Of a stretch of 64,000 nt of DNA, positions 33,432-47,298 are shown piece after piece. The notes beneath the pieces were generated by a model, which worked only from the letters and a program-made list of their open reading frames with translations, ran no database searches and was not told where the DNA came from. Source of the DNA: JBBDXI01 sp040902425 (GTDB lineage: Bacteria; Planctomycetota; Phycisphaerae; Phycisphaerales; UBA1924); assembly GCA_040902425.1 (NCBI GenBank), contig JBBDXI010000094.1:1-64000 (forward strand), written 5' to 3'. The stretch's first letter is position 1. Each line of letters starts with the position of its first letter. Position numbers and translations under genes: made by a program.

Positions 33432-35492
33432 CTACTTCTTCTTCGTGCTCGGCGGGTCCAGCGGGACCACCAGCGACCCGTTCTCCGCCGGCCTCGGCGC
33501 CTCGCGGGGCTCGGGGTTCGCCACCGGGTTGTACACCCGCAGCTTCTCCGCCTCCGCCGCCGTCTCCGGGCGCTCCGCCACCTCCACCCGGTTGGCCGCC
33601 TGCATCAACCGCGCCCGCAGCACATCGTCCTCAACGGCGAACGGGGCCGTGATCGCCCCCCCCCGCTGGAACGCGTACAGCGCGCCCACCAGCTCCGAAT
33701 AACTCATCCCCAACCCCGGACGCGGGTCCTCCGGCGACGGCGCGTGCGCCATGAACTCGATCAGCTCCGGCACCCTCTCGCTCACCTTGCTCGTCAGCAG
33801 CCGCCCCGGCTCCGTCCGCCCCTCCAGCGTCGTCCGGTCGGGCGTCCGGTACATGATCCGCGGCTGGTCGCTCGCCGACTCCGCCACCAGGATCAGCCGC
33901 GACAGCGTCGGCACGGTCGGCGCCGCCGGCGCTGCCCCGGGCTTGCCCGGCTCCGGCACACCCGGCCACGCCGAGACCGTCACCGGGCGCATCACCTCCA
34001 GCGCATCGCCAAAGAGCACGATCCGCGGCCGGCCCTGCTGGGTGACGTACACCAGCGGCTTCCCCCCGGGCACCAGGTCCAGGATGAACTTCCCCGCGAC
34101 CACCCGCCGCCGCACGCCCTGCGGCACATCACCCGCGATATTCAGCTGCGACCGCGCCGCCAGCAGCCGCCCCTGGTCCACCGCCGCCCCCTGATCGCGC
34201 GACGCCAGCAGCCGCTGGATGTTCGCCAGCTCCGCCCGGTCCGCCAGGGCCTCGTACGCGGCCACGCGGATGCTCAGCGTCTCCGACGAGAGCTGCTCCC
34301 GCAGCGCCATGTCCACCGTCGGCCCCGCCGAGAGGCCCCCCAGGAGCTCGATCGCCTCGGCCCGCAGCGAGGGCGGGCCGTCCTTCACCATCTGCTTGAG
34401 CGACGGCCCCGCCAGCGGGTCGCCCAGCGACGCCCCCGCCCGCAGGGCCGCCATCCGCGGCGTGATCTCCGCGTCGTCGTAGAGCGGCCGCAGGAACGGC
34501 AGGGCCGCCTTCTGGGGCAGGGACCGCAGGCACCACGTCAGGTCCTCCGCCAGCTCCGGCTGCGAGCGCAGGGCCTCGACGTAGCGCCGGGCGTACTCCT
34601 GCGGCGCCCGCGTGTCGGTCTGGATGTGCGTCAGCAGGCCCATGAACTCCGCCGTCCGCTCGCGGTACGCCGCCGGCACGGTGAGGTCGATGATCCGCGC
34701 CGTCCGCCCACGGGCCGTCGGCCCCTCCCCCGGCTGCTCGGGGAACCGCTCGTTGATCGCCTCCGCCAGCGAGCGCGCCCCGCTGTGGCTCTCGTTGTCC
34801 AGCACCAGCTGCATCGGCACCGGGTTGGTCACCACGCCCCCGGAGAGCACCCGTCCGTCGGCGCGGCTGTACCCGTCCCGGGCCCCCGGCTCCGCGAAGG
34901 GGTTGATGAACACCGGCCCCCGCGCCTGCGCGATCCCCCGTGTCCGCATCTGCCCGAACTCCGTCGGCGGGCCCATCTGCAGGTCCGTCGTCCACAGCGT
35001 CCCGCCCTCCAGCGACAGGTCCGGCGAGCGGTTCACCGCCGACACGTACACGTCGAACGGCGCCCCCGCCGGCGACCCCGGGATGATCGCCGCGTACACC
35101 ACCACCACCGCGATGTCCCGCGAGCGCAGCACCTCGCGCGGCCCCATCCCCTGCAGGGGCGTCCCGCGCAGGGCGTCGTTGTTCTTGCTGATCCCGTTCA
35201 GCCCCAGCATCCGCTCCATCGTGACCGAGAGGCCCGGGTCCAGGTCCCCGCCGCCCGTGCCGTTCAGCCCGACCACCAGCCCGTACCCCGAGACCAGCGA
35301 CGGCCGCGCCCGCTCGATCGTCGCCATCGAGCCCACCGTGCCCCGCAGGACCGCCGGCACATCGCGCACCACCGGCGGGTCCACGCGCCGCGCTGTCCGG
35401 GGCTGGCCCTTGCACGCCCCCAGGGCGATGCCCAGGATGCACAGGGCCGAAATCAGGGCCACGCCGGGCCGGCGATGGGTGCTCACGATCAC
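33432..35492 (-). CDS. FlgI-like lipoprotein with internal HEAT-like helical insert
   Basis: 686 aa from GTG 35492, which has GGAAGGA just upstream (ATG 35534 is also in frame). A lipobox ends ILGIALGAC at residue 27. The N-terminal domain has LVSGYGLVVGLNGTGGGD, DIAVVVVYAAIIPGSPAGAPFDVYV and LEGGTLWTTDLQMGP, the hallmark pattern of flagellar P-ring protein FlgI. At about residues 300-430 is a helical region resembling HEAT repeats (SLRAEAIELLGGLSAG, SIRVAAYEALADRAE), not part of normal FlgI, which is about 370 aa. The C-terminal region (Pro/Ala linker, then helices) is unfamiliar. No other flagellar gene is in the window, so a non-flagellar envelope role is possible. It lies 160 bp upstream of nothing on its own strand except smc-directed reading away. 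Confidence 0.75.
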   Translation of the reverse strand: MIVSTHRRPGVALISALCILGIALGACKGQPRTARRVDPPVVRDVPAVLRGTVGSMATIERARPSLVSGYGLVVGLNGTGGGDLDPGLSVTMERMLGLNGISKNNDALRGTPLQGMGPREVLRSRDIAVVVVYAAIIPGSPAGAPFDVYVSAVNRSPDLSLEGGTLWTTDLQMGPPTEFGQMRTRGIAQARGPVFINPFAEPGARDGYSRADGRVLSGGVVTNPVPMQLVLDNESHSGARSLAEAINERFPEQPGEGPTARGRTARIIDLTVPAAYRERTAEFMGLLTHIQTDTRAPQEYARRYVEALRSQPELAEDLTWCLRSLPQKAALPFLRPLYDDAEITPRMAALRAGASLGDPLAGPSLKQMVKDGPPSLRAEAIELLGGLSAGPTVDMALREQLSSETLSIRVAAYEALADRAELANIQRLLASRDQGAAVDQGRLLAARSQLNIAGDVPQGVRRRVVAGKFILDLVPGGKPLVYVTQQGRPRIVLFGDALEVMRPVTVSAWPGVPEPGKPGAAPAAPTVPTLSRLILVAESASDQPRIMYRTPDRTTLEGRTEPGRLLTSKVSERVPELIEFMAHAPSPEDPRPGLGMSYSELVGALYAFQRGGAITAPFAVEDDVLRARLMQAANRVEVAERPETAAEAEKLRVYNPVANPEPREAPRPAENGSLVVPLDPPSTKKK

Positions 35493-35952
35493 GGTGTCTT
35501 CCTTCCGGGGGGTGGGGCGGTTGGGGGTTGGCATGGGCACATCTTCGTTGCCCGTCCGATCCCGGCTCGCCGCTTGGGCCCCATCCAGAGGCCAAGCCCA
35601 GTCTACTGCGCCACCGCGACTTGCGCCCTCGGCGCCCGCCCACGACCGGTTGGGCTCAGCGGCGGCCTCGTCAGCCCTTTCGCACCCCCGACAGACAAGT
35701 TCTCCACCGTGCTCACCCGGGGACAGCGGGGCCTGTCTGGGCCCGCCCGCGCCCAACGCGCATAATTAATCTGGCGCTAACATCCGATCCTTCCACCGCT
35801 TGGATTCAGGCGACAGCCTTCCCACAGCGCCTACACTCTGTTTTGTGGAGAAGACCCATTGAATCCACGATGGGTAGTGGTATGCTGCCCCCCGTCGTCC
35901 AAGTCAGGGGGTCTGAGATGGTGGGGTCGGTCAGTAAGCGATAGGATTTTGG
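35493..35952. other. 460-bp divergent region between the FlgI-like gene and dcd
   Basis: No gene recognised. It holds a lower-GC patch at 35757-35790 (GCGCATAATTAATCTGGCGC) and a promoter candidate for dcd at 35859-35886. Upstream parts of both flanking frames read through here but without conserved content. Confidence 0.5.
35859..35886 (+). promoter_or_regulatory. candidate promoter of dcd with overlapping inverted repeat
   Basis: TTGAAT (35859-35864), 16-bp spacer, TATGCT (35881-35886); each box matches the consensus at 4/6. An inverted repeat ACCCAT/ATGGGT (35854-35859 and 35870-35875) overlaps the -35 box and spacer and could be an operator. Confidence 0.45.
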
Positions 35953-36588
35953 ATGGGTACCGCAACCAGCGCCGCCCCACGGGGCTTCGCGCCGCCCAAA
36001 GAGGAAGGCAGACCGGTGGGAGTCCTCTGCGACAGCCAGATCCGCGACGAGGTCCGCATCGAGCCCTTCGAGGCCTCCGTCAAGCGCCCGGGCCGCATCA
36101 GCTACGGCCTCTCCAGCTACGGCTACGACGTCCGCGTCGGCGCCCGCTTCAAGATCTTCACCCCCACCCCCCGCACCGGCGGCATCACGGTGGTGGACCC
36201 GAAGAACTTCACGGACGACCTCTTCGTCGAGGTCGACTGCGACCAGCTCGGCTGCGACCACGTCATCATCCCGCCCAACAGCTTCGCCCTGTGCGAGACC
36301 GTCGAGCACATCGAGGTCCCGCGGGATGTGCTGGTCGTCTGCGTCGGCAAGAGCACCTACGCCCGCTGCGGCATCATCGTGAACGTCACCCCGCTCGAGC
36401 CCGAGTGGCGCGGCCGCGTGACCCTGGAAATCTCGAACACCACGCCCCTCCCCGCCAGGATCTACGCCAAGGAGGGCATCGCGCAGCTTGTGTTCCTGCG
36501 CGGGGAGCGGGTGTGCGAACGGAGCTACGCGGACAAGGGCGGGAAGTACCAGGACCAGGCCGGGCTGACGCTGCCGAAGGTGGACTAG
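35953..36588 (+). CDS. dcd: dCTP deaminase
   Basis: 211 aa. Converts dCTP to dUTP, feeding dTMP synthesis. Typical features are VLCDSQIRDEV, ISYGLSSYGYDVRVG, and the catalytic and trimer region VVCVGKSTYARCGIIVNVTP followed by LEPEWRGRVTLEISNTTPLPARIYAKEGIAQL. The C-terminal YADKGGKYQDQ loop closes over the nucleotide. The first 20 residues are an extension. It lies upstream of the XRE/ImmA pair and nrdJ on the same strand, so two dNTP-synthesis genes bracket a foreign-looking cassette. Confidence 0.95.
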   Translation: MGTATSAAPRGFAPPKEEGRPVGVLCDSQIRDEVRIEPFEASVKRPGRISYGLSSYGYDVRVGARFKIFTPTPRTGGITVVDPKNFTDDLFVEVDCDQLGCDHVIIPPNSFALCETVEHIEVPRDVLVVCVGKSTYARCGIIVNVTPLEPEWRGRVTLEISNTTPLPARIYAKEGIAQLVFLRGERVCERSYADKGGKYQDQAGLTLPKVD

Positions 36589-36602
36589 GGGAAGGCCTTT
36601 CG

Positions 36603-37421
36603 ATGACGTCGAACGAGATCATCACGGCTTCAGACATTCTGCGAGTCATCGCTACGCACCCCGATCTCGTCGGTGCCATCGAACGGAGTGGTGTCGATTT
36701 CTGCACTATCGCGAGAGCTGTTCGGACGGGCGAATCGAACGGTGCCGACCTAGCGATTGCTTCAGTTGGCATCGAGCTAGGGCTGGACCGCGATTCCGTC
36801 ATCGCCTCCCGCGGGATTCCGGTTGTCTCCGAGTTGGAGATTCGAAGGCAGGCGATTCAGAGAAGGCAACCTGCTGTCGCCCGGCTAGCCCGCAGAGCGA
36901 GAATGCGAAACGTACATGGGGTCGCTGAGCGGGTATGGAGGCTTCGTAACGCCGCTGGGCTCGAACTTGAGGAAGCGGCGTCTGTCATGGAGACCGATTC
37001 GGCCTGGCTTCGACAGCTCGAGGCCGGTCACCTGAACGAAACCGAGATTCCGATCCGTCGCCTGTTCAGGCTTGGTCGTTACATCGAGACGCCGCTTGAC
37101 CTCATCGTGGACGAGCAGCGCTCAGAATTGGCGGAGCGTACCCTTTTCACCGCTTCGCTAGAAAGGGCGGAGGATCACGCCGCCTCGGTCCTTGTTCAGA
37201 CCGTGCCCAAAGCCAACGTCGCCGAATACAGGCTCGTGAAGATCGAGATCGGCGCTCGCTTCGAACGCTTCCTTGCAACCGCCGGTCCTCGTAACGGTCG
37301 CAATCGCTTGGCGACTTCCGGGCCCAAGGGCTCGCCCGAGGCGGTGTTCCGTCTATCGGAGGCAGACATCGTCCAGATGTGGTCTCGGGCCAATCGCACA
37401 ACGAGAGGAGACCACGCGTGA
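36603..37421 (+). CDS. XRE-like helix-turn-helix protein of an XRE/ImmA pair
   Basis: 272 aa. The middle part (about 105-165) reads AERVWRLRNAAGLELEEAASVMETDSAWLRQLEAG, a helix-turn-helix like those of XRE regulators, preceded by a helical N-terminal part and followed by a charged C-terminal domain. The gene has clearly lower GC and different codon use than its neighbours. Its TGA overlaps the GTG of the ImmA/IrrE-like protease gene, the usual regulator-protease arrangement in which the protease cleaves or controls the regulator. It begins 14 bp after dcd. Transfer as a cassette is inferred from composition. Confidence 0.75.
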   Translation: MTSNEIITASDILRVIATHPDLVGAIERSGVDFCTIARAVRTGESNGADLAIASVGIELGLDRDSVIASRGIPVVSELEIRRQAIQRRQPAVARLARRARMRNVHGVAERVWRLRNAAGLELEEAASVMETDSAWLRQLEAGHLNETEIPIRRLFRLGRYIETPLDLIVDEQRSELAERTLFTASLERAEDHAASVLVQTVPKANVAEYRLVKIEIGARFERFLATAGPRNGRNRLATSGPKGSPEAVFRLSEADIVQMWSRANRTTRGDHA

Positions 37422-38223
37422 GAGCTCGCGAGGTAGCGCTGTATCTCGAACAAGTGTGCGCGCACAGGCTCTACGAGGTGGGGTGTGACTCCGTACCGAC
37501 AAATCTGGATCGCCTTGCAACGAGCCTCGGTGCGAGAATCCAGTACGAACAACTGCACGACGAAGGGAGCGTTGAGCGCGACAGTGAGGGGTACCTCATT
37601 CGGATAAAATCGGACTCGCCGGAGGTCCGCAAGCGATTTTCGATTGCACACGAGATTGGGCATCTGATCATCGCGAAACTGCTATGCGAGAAGGACTCTG
37701 AGGACTACAAGAGGTTCAGGCGATTCGCGCATGTCGCAGAGGGTCTCAATGAGGAGACACTGGCAAATCAGATCGCGGGCATACTCCTACTTCCCGCGTG
37801 GTTTGTGCAGAGCAGAGTAGGTGATGCGTATTCTGTCTCCACAGTCGTGAAGCTGGCGAAAGAGGCGAACGTCAGCATTTCGACCGCCCTCATTCGAATT
37901 GTCCACCTGTCCACCGCGCCTTGCGTTGCCTTTATGGCGCGCCGTGCCGGCGCCGGACCCGTACGGCTGATGTGGCATTGGACCTCACAGAGCATTGACT
38001 CGGCGAGCGCGAAGTCCGATTTGGCTGACGAGTATGTTCTCCAGACGCTGATTCAGGGGGGGTACGCTCGGGACGAATCGCTGGCACTGAACTGGCTGGG
38101 TTGCGACTGTCTCTACAGGAACTTTGACAACGTCACAACTTGGCATGGTTTGGCAAGAGTTGAGGTTTCGAATCGGCTGTCAATGACGAAGAAGCAGACC
38201 TCTGGCGAACTGGCGGTGCACCC

Positions 38224-38227
<4 letters not shown>
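37418..38227 (+). CDS. ImmA/IrrE-family metallopeptidase
   Basis: 269 aa from GTG 37418, which overlaps the upstream stop (GTGA) and has AGGAG about 9 nt upstream. The zinc site HEIGHLI (HEXXH) is in KRFSIAHEIGHLIIAKLLC, with a second acidic region in LNEETLANQIAGILLLPAWFV, the classical ImmA/IrrE pattern in which the downstream Glu completes the site. Family members cleave or regulate partner XRE repressors. The TGA overlaps the ATG of nrdJ as ATGA. Low GC matches the preceding gene, so both probably entered together. Alternative: a toxin-like or stress-regulatory pair. Confidence 0.87.
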
Positions 38228-42972
<4,745 letters not shown>

Positions 42973-43066
42973 CCGACTGACCCCACCACGCGGGGCCGAC
43001 CGCGCGGGCGCCCCTTTCGCCTCCCCCAGGGCGTCCGCAGCAAAGCCGTCGGCCCCGCACTTCCTC

Positions 43067-43102
43067 CCCCCGGGCGGACCCACCACCGCCCGGGGGTTTT
43101 TT
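43067..43102 (+). terminator. intrinsic terminator of nrdJ
   Basis: Perfect 11-bp stem CCCCCGGGCGG/CCGCCCGGGGG (43067-43077 and 43086-43096), loop ACCCACCA, then six T. It is 95 bp after the nrdJ stop. Confidence 0.9.
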
Positions 43103-43123
43103 CTGCGCTGGTTGAAGTGGCTT

Positions 43124-43267
43124 GAACGCGAAGGTCGCGAAGAGCGCGAAGGCGGCGAAGGCGAAGCCAGGAGGCTCCTCCATGCGGGAGCGCCCAACCC
43201 CGCATTCTCTTCGTTTCTTCGTTTCTTCGTTTCTTCGCTTCTTCGCGCTCTTCGGAACTTCGCGTTG
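43124..43267. repeat. GAAGCGCGAAG/CTTCGCGCTTC inverted repeat with TTTCTTCG tandem array
   Basis: The left arm (43124-43167) is built from GAACGCGAAGGTCGCGAAGA-type units. The right arm (43203-43267) contains about four TTTCTTCG units, then CTTCTTCGCGCTCTTCGG and ACTTCGCGTT. The arms are largely complementary over about 35 nt. The 305-bp gap between nrdJ and the flavin reductase is otherwise occupied only by the terminator. Confidence 0.75.
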
Positions 43268-43277
43268 AAAACTCTTC

Positions 43278-43940
43278 TCAGAACGGTCGAATAGGGTCCG
43301 ACTGCTCGAGCGCCGCCCGCCCCATCGGGATCTCCATCCGGGCCCGCGTCGTGCAGTACCCCAGGCCCCCCATCCGCCCCACCGCCCGCAGCCGCTCCGG
43401 GTCGACGTGCCACCGCTCGTTCACCAGCCCTTCCGCCAGGTGCACCCGCACCACCCGCCCGATCACAATGTTCCCGCCCGCGCGCACCCCCGGGTTCAGC
43501 CGCACCACCTGCACCGTCCGGCACTCGAACGAGTACGGCGACTCCGCCACCCGCGGCGGCCGCACCACGGTGCTCGGCGCCGCCGTCAGCCCCGAGAGCT
43601 CGAACTCAGACTCCCCGTACGGCAGCGGCTCCGCCGCCGCGGCCACGCGCCGCGCATACTCCTCGGTCGCCGCGTTCACCACGAACTCGCCCACGCCGCC
43701 CTCCGCCGCCGGCTTGGCGTTCCGCAGCGTGTCCTTCTCCTCTCCGCTCTCCCTGTTGGCGGGGCAGAACAGCAGCGTCATCGGGTCCGACCCCGCCCCG
43801 TTGAAGAACGAGAACGGCGCCAGGTTCGGCCGCCCCTCCGGCGACACCGTGGACACCAGCGCGATCGGGCGCGGCACGATGCATCCGATCAGCAGCTTGT
43901 ACCGGTCCGGCTGCGACAGCGACTCCGGGTCAATGTCCAT
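43278..43940 (-). CDS. flavin reductase-like FMN-binding protein
   Basis: 220 aa from ATG 43940 (GTG 43943 adjoins it). The flavin-reductase/split-barrel fold is shown by YKLLIGCIVPRPIALVSTVS, GRPNLAPFSFFNGAGSDPMT, KDTLRNAKPAAEGG-EFVVN and a late region GGNIVIGRVVRVHL. Such proteins bind FMN and may reduce flavin for a partner or act as an oxygenase component; no partner gene is adjacent. It is convergent with nrdJ. Confidence 0.88.
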   Translation of the reverse strand: MDIDPESLSQPDRYKLLIGCIVPRPIALVSTVSPEGRPNLAPFSFFNGAGSDPMTLLFCPANRESGEEKDTLRNAKPAAEGGVGEFVVNAATEEYARRVAAAAEPLPYGESEFELSGLTAAPSTVVRPPRVAESPYSFECRTVQVVRLNPGVRAGGNIVIGRVVRVHLAEGLVNERWHVDPERLRAVGRMGGLGYCTTRARMEIPMGRAALEQSDPIRPF

Positions 43941-43962
43941 CACGGCCCTTCTCCGGCCGCTG

Positions 43963-44002
43963 CGGCCTTGATGCCTCGATGCCTCATGCCTCGATGCCTC
44001 TC
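43963..44002. repeat. GCCTCGAT tandem repeat
   Basis: Short array of GCCTTGAT/GCCTCGAT/GCCTCAT units between the flavin reductase and the LptC-like gene. Non-coding. Confidence 0.6.
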
Positions 44003-44022
44003 TTCCCCCGACACCCGCCGGA

Positions 44023-47000
44023 TCACTTCGGCTTCGGCGCCGCCACCGGCCCCGGCTCGATCACCCGCACGTGGCCCGTCGCCAGGTTCCACACCAGCCG
44101 CTTCGCGGTGACCGGCGAGGGGCCCGAAGGGTCGTAGAACCGCACAACATCGCCCTCCCGCGCGCTCGCCTCCGCCGTTCCGGCGATCGCGTCGAACTCC
44201 ACCCGCTCACCCGCCAGCTCCCGCGAAGGCGGCCTCGGCGCGGCCGATGTCCGCTCCGGCCCGCTGGTCATGTACACCGAACCGGTCGCGGTCGCCGCGA
44301 CGAGTTCGCCCCCCGGCCGCGTCGCCGCCGGAGCGCCGCCCGCCGCGCTCACCGGCGCTTCCTTGAACCGCGCGTCGATCTGGTTGCACGAGACGTTGGT
44401 CACATCGCGCGTGTCCATCCGCTGGTGCGTCAGGTTCACCGTCTCCTTCATCCGCACCCAGCCCCCCGCCCTGTCCAGGTGCATCGACCCGCGCCAGTCG
44501 AAGAGCGCGGACCCCGCGCGCCCGCCCTCGCCGCTCGGAACCAGGTCGCCCAGGTTCCCTCCGTTCCGGTCTGCACTCCCCGGCTCTGCGGCCCGTGGGG
44601 CGCGGCGGTCCAGGATCAGGAGCTTGCCGGTCCCCGGCACATCGACCGTCTGTTTGACGTTGTCGGCGAGGATCCGCGACCCCTCAACGTAGTACAGCTC
44701 CGCCAGCCGCTTCCCGTCCGGCGCTGACGGGTCCGCCGCGAAACGCCGCGACTCCACCTGCGCGTGCGCGGCCGCGCCCCCTTCCGCCGAGCCCCACGCC
44801 TCGGCGGTCAGCAGCCGGCCCCCCAAACCGCTCAGCCGATCAACCAGACCGGTTCCGGTCGGCTCCGCCGGCGCATCGCCCACGCTCTCCGGCGCGAGGG
44901 TCAGCCGCACGCCGTGCGCCTCGATCCGGTCCCGCGTCTGCGCATCGGGCCTTGAAGTCGTTGAAGTCGCTACCACGCGCCCGTCGCACGTCAGCACCCC
45001 GGCGCGGTGGTCGAAGCTCATCCCTTGCGTCCACGCGGCGTGCACCGTTCCCGACTCCCCGCTCACCCCCTCCCTCGCGCCGCGCTGATCGAACTCCCCC
45101 GCCCCGAACACCCGCATCTGCTTCTGCACGCCGTCGAGCTGCACATGCGTCCCAACGATCGTGCTCTCCCCCTTCTTGTCGCTCTGCCGCAGTTCCACCC
45201 TCGGCCCGCGCAGGTCCACCACCGGACGCCGCGGGTCGCCCTCCTTCTCGCCCGCGCGAAAGTCCGCGGCCAGCTCCTCGCACGACGCCGCCACCGCCAC
45301 CCGCTCCGCCGTGTCCGCGTACCGCACGTTCCCCCGCACCGTCGCCGCGCTCACCTGCACCTTGCCCGCCGCGTCGCGGGCCAGCGTCGCATCGAGCAGG
45401 TCCCCCGTCAGCGTCTGCGTCCCCTTCTCCAGGTGCACGTTCCCGCGGCCCGCCAGCCCCGTCGGCTCGGGGTCGCCCGGCCCGGGTGCATCCGCCGGCG
45501 GCGCCCGGAACGACGCGTCGATCGCGTCCGCCTTCAGCATGCCCTCCTGCCCGGCATCCGCCGCGGCGTTCCCCTCGGCCACCACCCGGGTCAGCAGCGA
45601 CCGCTCCGGCCCGCCCCCCTCCGGCTTCCACGGCGCGAACTCCGCCCTGATCGAGTCCCCCTTCAGCCACCCCGACGCATCCGCCACCCGGGCGCTCCCC
45701 TGGAAGATCGCCTGCCGGAGCACGCCCGCCGCCGACTCCGCGCTGTTCGCCACCGTGATGTCCGCCTGCTCCGTGCAGGTCACCGTCATCGGGTCCTTGA
45801 GCGCCGGCTGGCCCGCCGCCTCCAAGGCCGCCACCTCCGATGCGCCGGGGATGTGGATCACCGTCCCGTCATCCCGCACCGTCGCCACCATCCGCTCCGC
45901 GGCCATCCGGAACGCCCCCGGCATCCGCAGCGTCGCCCCCTTCGGGCCGCCCCCGCTCATCCCCAGCCGGCGCGTCGTCGCGAAGTAGTCGATCGCCGCG
46001 CACTCCCCCGTCGCGCTACGCGACTCATCCGCCAGCGCCACGTGCCCCGTCCGCTCCGCCGTGAACCGCAGCGCCACGTGGTCGTCCTTCAGCTCCGGCG
46101 GCGCCTCCTCCATGGGCGTGATCGTGCACGGCCCGGTCCACCGCATGACCAGCGGCGCCTCCCGCGCCGGCGCGGGCGGCCCCATCGCGAGCGCGACATC
46201 CCCCGCCGGCGGTGGGGGGATGGACGCCAGCGGAGCCTCCCCGGGGACCGGTTGCACCGCGCCCGCACCGGGCCCCGGCGCTCGCGCGGCCTCCGCCTGC
46301 GGCGTTCCCGCCCCCGCCCGCATTTCCGCGATCGCCCCCTCCGGCAGCGACCCATCGAGCAGCCGCGCCCACGCCGTCAGCGCATCAGCATGGATCGTCC
46401 GCTGCTCGTGCGACGCCACGACCGCATCGCTGAAGACCACCTTGTACAGCGTCTCGACCGGCGCCTTGCTCGGCTCGACGGGCGCCGCCCCCCCCGCTGG
46501 GCCACCCACGGTCCGCGGCGGCGCCGCCGCCCGCTCCGGCCGCGGCGCTGGCTTCTTCGCCCGCGCCCGGTCGGGGTCGCGCGTGAACCGCACCTCCTCC
46601 CCCTGCGCGATCTCCACCAGTTCCAGCCGCTCCCGCACCTGGTTGAAGATCACCCGCAGCCCCCGCCCCGCGAACCACAGCTCATCGGTCTCCACCGTCA
46701 CCCGGTCCGGCGTGTCCATCCGTCCCAGCGCCCCGTCGAACACCAGCGACTCGGTCTTCACCGTCGCCGTCGGCGGGTCCCGGTCGGGGTCCACGCGTGC
46801 CCCATCCGCCCGCGCCTCGTACATCCGGATCAGCACACCGCCACCGAGCGACCCGGACTCAGGCTCCTTCATCCCCTCGGGCATGTAGAGCCGCCCGTGC
46901 GCGGCCTGGATGTGCACCGTCCGCCCATCCTTCAAGAACAGGGTCGCGCGCGGCTTCTCCGCCGCGTAATGGTGGCCCTCCAACGGGTCCAGCTTGGCGA

Positions 47001-47298
47001 ACACAAGCTGTCCGGCGTGTCGGTTGGGGTCCTTGCGGTCGGCAAGGTCGAATCGAAGTTCATTGCCCGCGACCAGCCGCGGACCGGACGCCGGCGCGGG
47101 CGTCGGCGGAGCGATCGGAGACACAGGACGATCCGCGCGGGAGCCATCGTCCGGTGCGCCGGCGAGAACGAACCACGCCACCGTCCCCAGCCCCGCGGCC
47201 CCCGCGAGCGACGCGATCACCATGCCGCGCCGCCGCCGCGACTCGTGCGTCCCGGTCGTCCGGCGCGGCTCAGGTTGGCGGGGTGGGCTCGGGGCCAT
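44023..47298 (-). CDS. large LptC/OstA-like envelope protein
   Basis: 1091 aa. An N-terminal basic segment and one hydrophobic helix (about 26-48) anchor it in the inner membrane. A Pro-rich linker follows, then a long beta-rich region with many OstA-like strands (VKTESLVFDGALGRMDTPDRV, LTGDLLDATLARD, TCTEQADITVANS, NVHLEKGTQTLTG, GVLTCDGRVVATS). The combination of an LptC-like start and repeated LptA-like segments suggests a single-chain bridge for LPS transport. It overlaps kdsC by 29 bp and kdsD lies upstream, the same order as kdsD-kdsC-lptC in proteobacteria. Function is inferred mainly from context; proteins of this size are not normal LptC (about 190 aa). Confidence 0.6.
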   Translation of the reverse strand: MAPSPPRQPEPRRTTGTHESRRRRGMVIASLAGAAGLGTVAWFVLAGAPDDGSRADRPVSPIAPPTPAPASGPRLVAGNELRFDLADRKDPNRHAGQLVFAKLDPLEGHHYAAEKPRATLFLKDGRTVHIQAAHGRLYMPEGMKEPESGSLGGGVLIRMYEARADGARVDPDRDPPTATVKTESLVFDGALGRMDTPDRVTVETDELWFAGRGLRVIFNQVRERLELVEIAQGEEVRFTRDPDRARAKKPAPRPERAAAPPRTVGGPAGGAAPVEPSKAPVETLYKVVFSDAVVASHEQRTIHADALTAWARLLDGSLPEGAIAEMRAGAGTPQAEAARAPGPGAGAVQPVPGEAPLASIPPPPAGDVALAMGPPAPAREAPLVMRWTGPCTITPMEEAPPELKDDHVALRFTAERTGHVALADESRSATGECAAIDYFATTRRLGMSGGGPKGATLRMPGAFRMAAERMVATVRDDGTVIHIPGASEVAALEAAGQPALKDPMTVTCTEQADITVANSAESAAGVLRQAIFQGSARVADASGWLKGDSIRAEFAPWKPEGGGPERSLLTRVVAEGNAAADAGQEGMLKADAIDASFRAPPADAPGPGDPEPTGLAGRGNVHLEKGTQTLTGDLLDATLARDAAGKVQVSAATVRGNVRYADTAERVAVAASCEELAADFRAGEKEGDPRRPVVDLRGPRVELRQSDKKGESTIVGTHVQLDGVQKQMRVFGAGEFDQRGAREGVSGESGTVHAAWTQGMSFDHRAGVLTCDGRVVATSTTSRPDAQTRDRIEAHGVRLTLAPESVGDAPAEPTGTGLVDRLSGLGGRLLTAEAWGSAEGGAAAHAQVESRRFAADPSAPDGKRLAELYYVEGSRILADNVKQTVDVPGTGKLLILDRRAPRAAEPGSADRNGGNLGDLVPSGEGGRAGSALFDWRGSMHLDRAGGWVRMKETVNLTHQRMDTRDVTNVSCNQIDARFKEAPVSAAGGAPAATRPGGELVAATATGSVYMTSGPERTSAAPRPPSRELAGERVEFDAIAGTAEASAREGDVVRFYDPSGPSPVTAKRLVWNLATGHVRVIEPGPVAAPKPK

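Noticed and set aside
33432..35492. A flagellar operon
   Set aside because: No other flagellar gene is seen in 64 kb, so only a FlgI-like protein is claimed.
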